This document shows, piece after piece, positions 62,201 to 64,000 of a stretch of DNA of 64,000 nucleotides. Origin of the DNA: Liolophura sinensis. Taxonomy: Eukaryota; Mollusca; Polyplacophora; Chitonida; Chitonidae. The stretch's first letter is position 1, and every line of letters starts with the position of its first letter. Under the pieces are notes generated by a model that was given only the letters and a program-made list of their open reading frames with translations, was not told the origin of the DNA and made no database searches. The position numbers and the translations under genes are program-made. The stretch spans positions 1 to 64,000 of the forward strand of contig NW_027018024.1 in NCBI RefSeq assembly GCF_032854445.1, given 5' to 3'.

Positions 62201-63149
62201 TTTCTACACGTAGATAAAGACATTGAGATTGTCTTGGATTTAAAAGTAAGACAATTGCTGGGTGAGTTAAATGGGCTTAGCCCAAAGATTTGACGTCTTT
62301 TGGGCTACCGAAGGGCACATAACGTATAGTTAAAAGTTGAATATAGTAACGACCAGTCGCGATTGTGCATAGTACAGTGTATCCGATTTCAAATAACAAA
62401 AAGACCAGGCAAAAATGCAAAAGTGGAAAAACTGATCCAGTGCTGCTCGTAAGAGGCTAATCCGACGTATTTTGTGACGAGAAATCGAATGGTGCAAACC
62501 GCGTTGCTCTCCGACCAATACTTTTGGCTGTAGCCACAATTGAATGATCATTGATGACAAAATCACGTGCCTAGCACGGCTCTTACTCCATGGAAACCAG
62601 GGAAATTTGCCATTTTTTAAACAGCTGCGATGCCTGGCCCAATTCCGCATCTTTTAGCACCTTATTGATGTGGGGTCAGTGTTCAATTGTACTTTTTACA
62701 GCAGACTGTATCTAGTACATTGTGTTTTTTATGTACGAATGGTGTGGTTTTTCTACACGTAGATAAAGACATTGAGATTGTCTTGGACTTAGAAGTAAGG
62801 CAATTGCTGGATGAGTTAAATGGGCTTAGCCCAAAGATTTGACGTCTTCTGGGCTACCGAAGGGCACATAACTTATAATCAAAAGTTGAATATAGTAATG
62901 ACCAGTCGCGATTGTGCATAGTACAGTGTATCCGATTTCAATAACAAAAAGACCAGGCAAAAATGCAAAGTGGAAAAACTGTTCCAGTGCTGCTTGTAAG
63001 AGGCTAATCCGACGTATTTTGTCACGAGAAATCGAATGGTGCAAACCGCGTTGTTCTCCGACCAATACTTTTGGCTGTAGCCACAACTGAAAGATCATTG
63101 ATGTCATAGTCACTTGCCCAGCAACGGCTCTTACTCCATGGAAACCAGG

Positions 63150-63850
63150 GAAATATGCAATTTTTTGAACAGCTGCGATGCTGGCCCAATTCCGCATCTT
63201 TTTAGAACCTTATAGATGTGGTTCAGTGATCAGTTGTACTTTTTTACAGCAGACTGTATCTAGTACATTGTGTTTTTTATGTACGAATGGTGTGGTTTTT
63301 CTACACGTAGATAAAGACATTGAGATTGTCTTGGACTTAAAAGTAAGACAATTGCTGAATGAGTTTAAATGGGCTTAGCCCAAAGATTTGACGTCTTCTG
63401 GGCTACCGAAGGGCACATAACGTATAGTTAAAAGTTGAATATAGTAACGACCAGTCGCGAATGTGCATAGTACAGTGTATCCGATTTCAATTAACAAAAA
63501 GACCAGGCAAAAATGCAAAAGTGGAAAAACTGTTCCAGTGCTGATGGTAGGAGCTTATCCGACGTATTTTGTGACGAAAAATCGAATGGTGCAAACCGCG
63601 TTGCTCTCCGACCATTACTTTTGGCTGTAGCTACAATTGAATGATCATTGATGTCATAGTCACGTGCCCAACAACGGCTCTTACTCCATGGAAACCAGGG
63701 AAATTTACAATTTTTTAAACAGCTGCCGATGCCTGGGCCAATTCCGCATCTTTTAGAACCTTATTGATGTAGGTCAGTGATCAGTTGTACTTTTTACAGC
63801 AGACTGTATCTAGTACCTTGTGTTTTTATGTACAAATTGTGTGGTTTTTC
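63150..63850 (+). repeat. Three-unit-offset duplicate, right partner
   Basis: Partner of 61500-62200. Both copies carry several single-base indels, but at different sites (here GCTGCGATGCTGGCC and GAGTTTAAATG; there AATTCGCATC and CCGAGAGCAC). Confidence 0.8.
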
Positions 63851-64000
63851 TACACGTAGATAAAGACATTGAGATTGTCTTGGACTTAGAAGTACGGCAA
63901 TTGCTGGATGAGTTTAATGGGCTTAGCCCAAAGATTTGACGTCTTCTGGGCTACCGAAGAGCACATAACGTATAGTTAAAAGTTGAATATAGTAACGACC

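Larger units (their letters stand above)
1..64000 (+). repeat. Satellite DNA array, unit about 550 bp, 117 complete units
   Basis: The whole window is a head-to-tail tandem repeat in one orientation. The anchor cacGTAGATAAAG recurs 118 times, usually 548-553 bases apart; the exceptions are 503-534-base deletion units. Landmarks in order within a unit are: the anchor; a TGGGCT/AGCCCA dyad near +62; GACGTC near +82; TCGCGA near +145; a run of A-tracts near +190; ACCGCG near +290; AATGATCATT near +335; CACGTG near +355; CCATGG near +380; TTTAAACAGCTG near +410; and GTGTGGTTTTTCTACAC just before the next anchor. No base of non-satellite DNA was found between units, and neither array edge lies in the window. 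Such long arrays with HORs are known from eukaryotic centromeric and heterochromatic satellites. The family itself was not recognised, so its genomic location is inference. Confidence 0.97.
51247..64000 (+). repeat. Array zone VI: mosaic of units, 23 complete plus 1 partial
   Basis: Unit starts are 51247, 51797, 52347, 52898, 53424, 53954, 54504, 55054, 55605, 56155, 56706, 57255, 57805, 58356, 58908, 59458, 60011, 60562, 61110, 61658, 62210, 62759, 63307 and 63856 (partial, 145 bases). No single HOR covers the zone. It includes blocks related to 44.6-45.7 kb, an island related to zone III, and short duplications near the end. Confidence 0.9.

Noticed and set aside
1-64000. CRISPR array.
   Set aside because: The repeat unit is about 550 bp with no short repeat and unique-spacer pattern; the sequence between anchors is itself repeated.
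1-64000. Tandem array of a transposable element or LTR fragments.
   Set aside because: No terminal repeats, target-site duplications, polymerase, integrase or transposase motifs were seen; a distant transposon origin of the unit cannot be excluded.

Overview
The window is one uninterrupted tandem satellite array. A unit of about 550 bases repeats head to tail, always in the same orientation, from the first base to the last. I placed 118 unit starts by hand, using the conserved cacGTAGATAAAG anchor. That gives 117 complete units plus a final 145-base partial unit. I see no protein-coding gene, RNA gene, transposon, CRISPR array or other non-satellite insert. Open frames of roughly 60 to 140 codons recur at fixed places in the unit on both strands, but they are by-products of the repeat and are not annotated as genes.

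A long, homogeneous satellite with nested higher-order repeats (HORs) points to a eukaryotic chromosome, most likely centromeric, pericentromeric or other constitutive heterochromatin. I do not recognise the unit and cannot name the organism. By eye the unit is about 40 % G+C with about 18 CpGs, so CpG is only mildly depleted; that argues weakly against a heavily CpG-methylated vertebrate genome.

Layout: (I) 1-11.5 kb is organised in six-unit HORs (offset 3258, then 3302 bases). (II) 11.5-15.3 kb has no clear local HOR but holds a diverged copy of part of zone I. (III) 15.3-30.3 kb is a domain of shortened units (503-534 bases) carrying 23-base and/or 21-base deletions, with a four-unit HOR (offset 2160). 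(IV) 30.3-41.3 kb is dominated by two near-identical copies of an eight-unit HOR (offset 4402). (V) 41.3-51.2 kb contains two near-identical copies of a five-unit HOR (offset 2753), whose junctions fall in a shared segment of about 17 bases. (VI) 51.2-64 kb is a mosaic that includes an island of zone-III-type units at 52.9-55.05 kb and short two- and three-unit duplications near the end.

The main biological point is that HOR multiplicity changes along the array (6, 4, 8, 5, then 2-3) instead of being fixed. This is what recent, local, independent unequal-exchange events would leave. Two stretches, about 22.4-25.4 kb and 59.5-63.4 kb, carry many single-base insertions and deletions and may reflect consensus or assembly error. 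No new enzymatic or defence system is visible; the interest lies in repeat architecture, recurrent deletion alleles, and possible DNA-structure or protein-binding motifs inside the unit.
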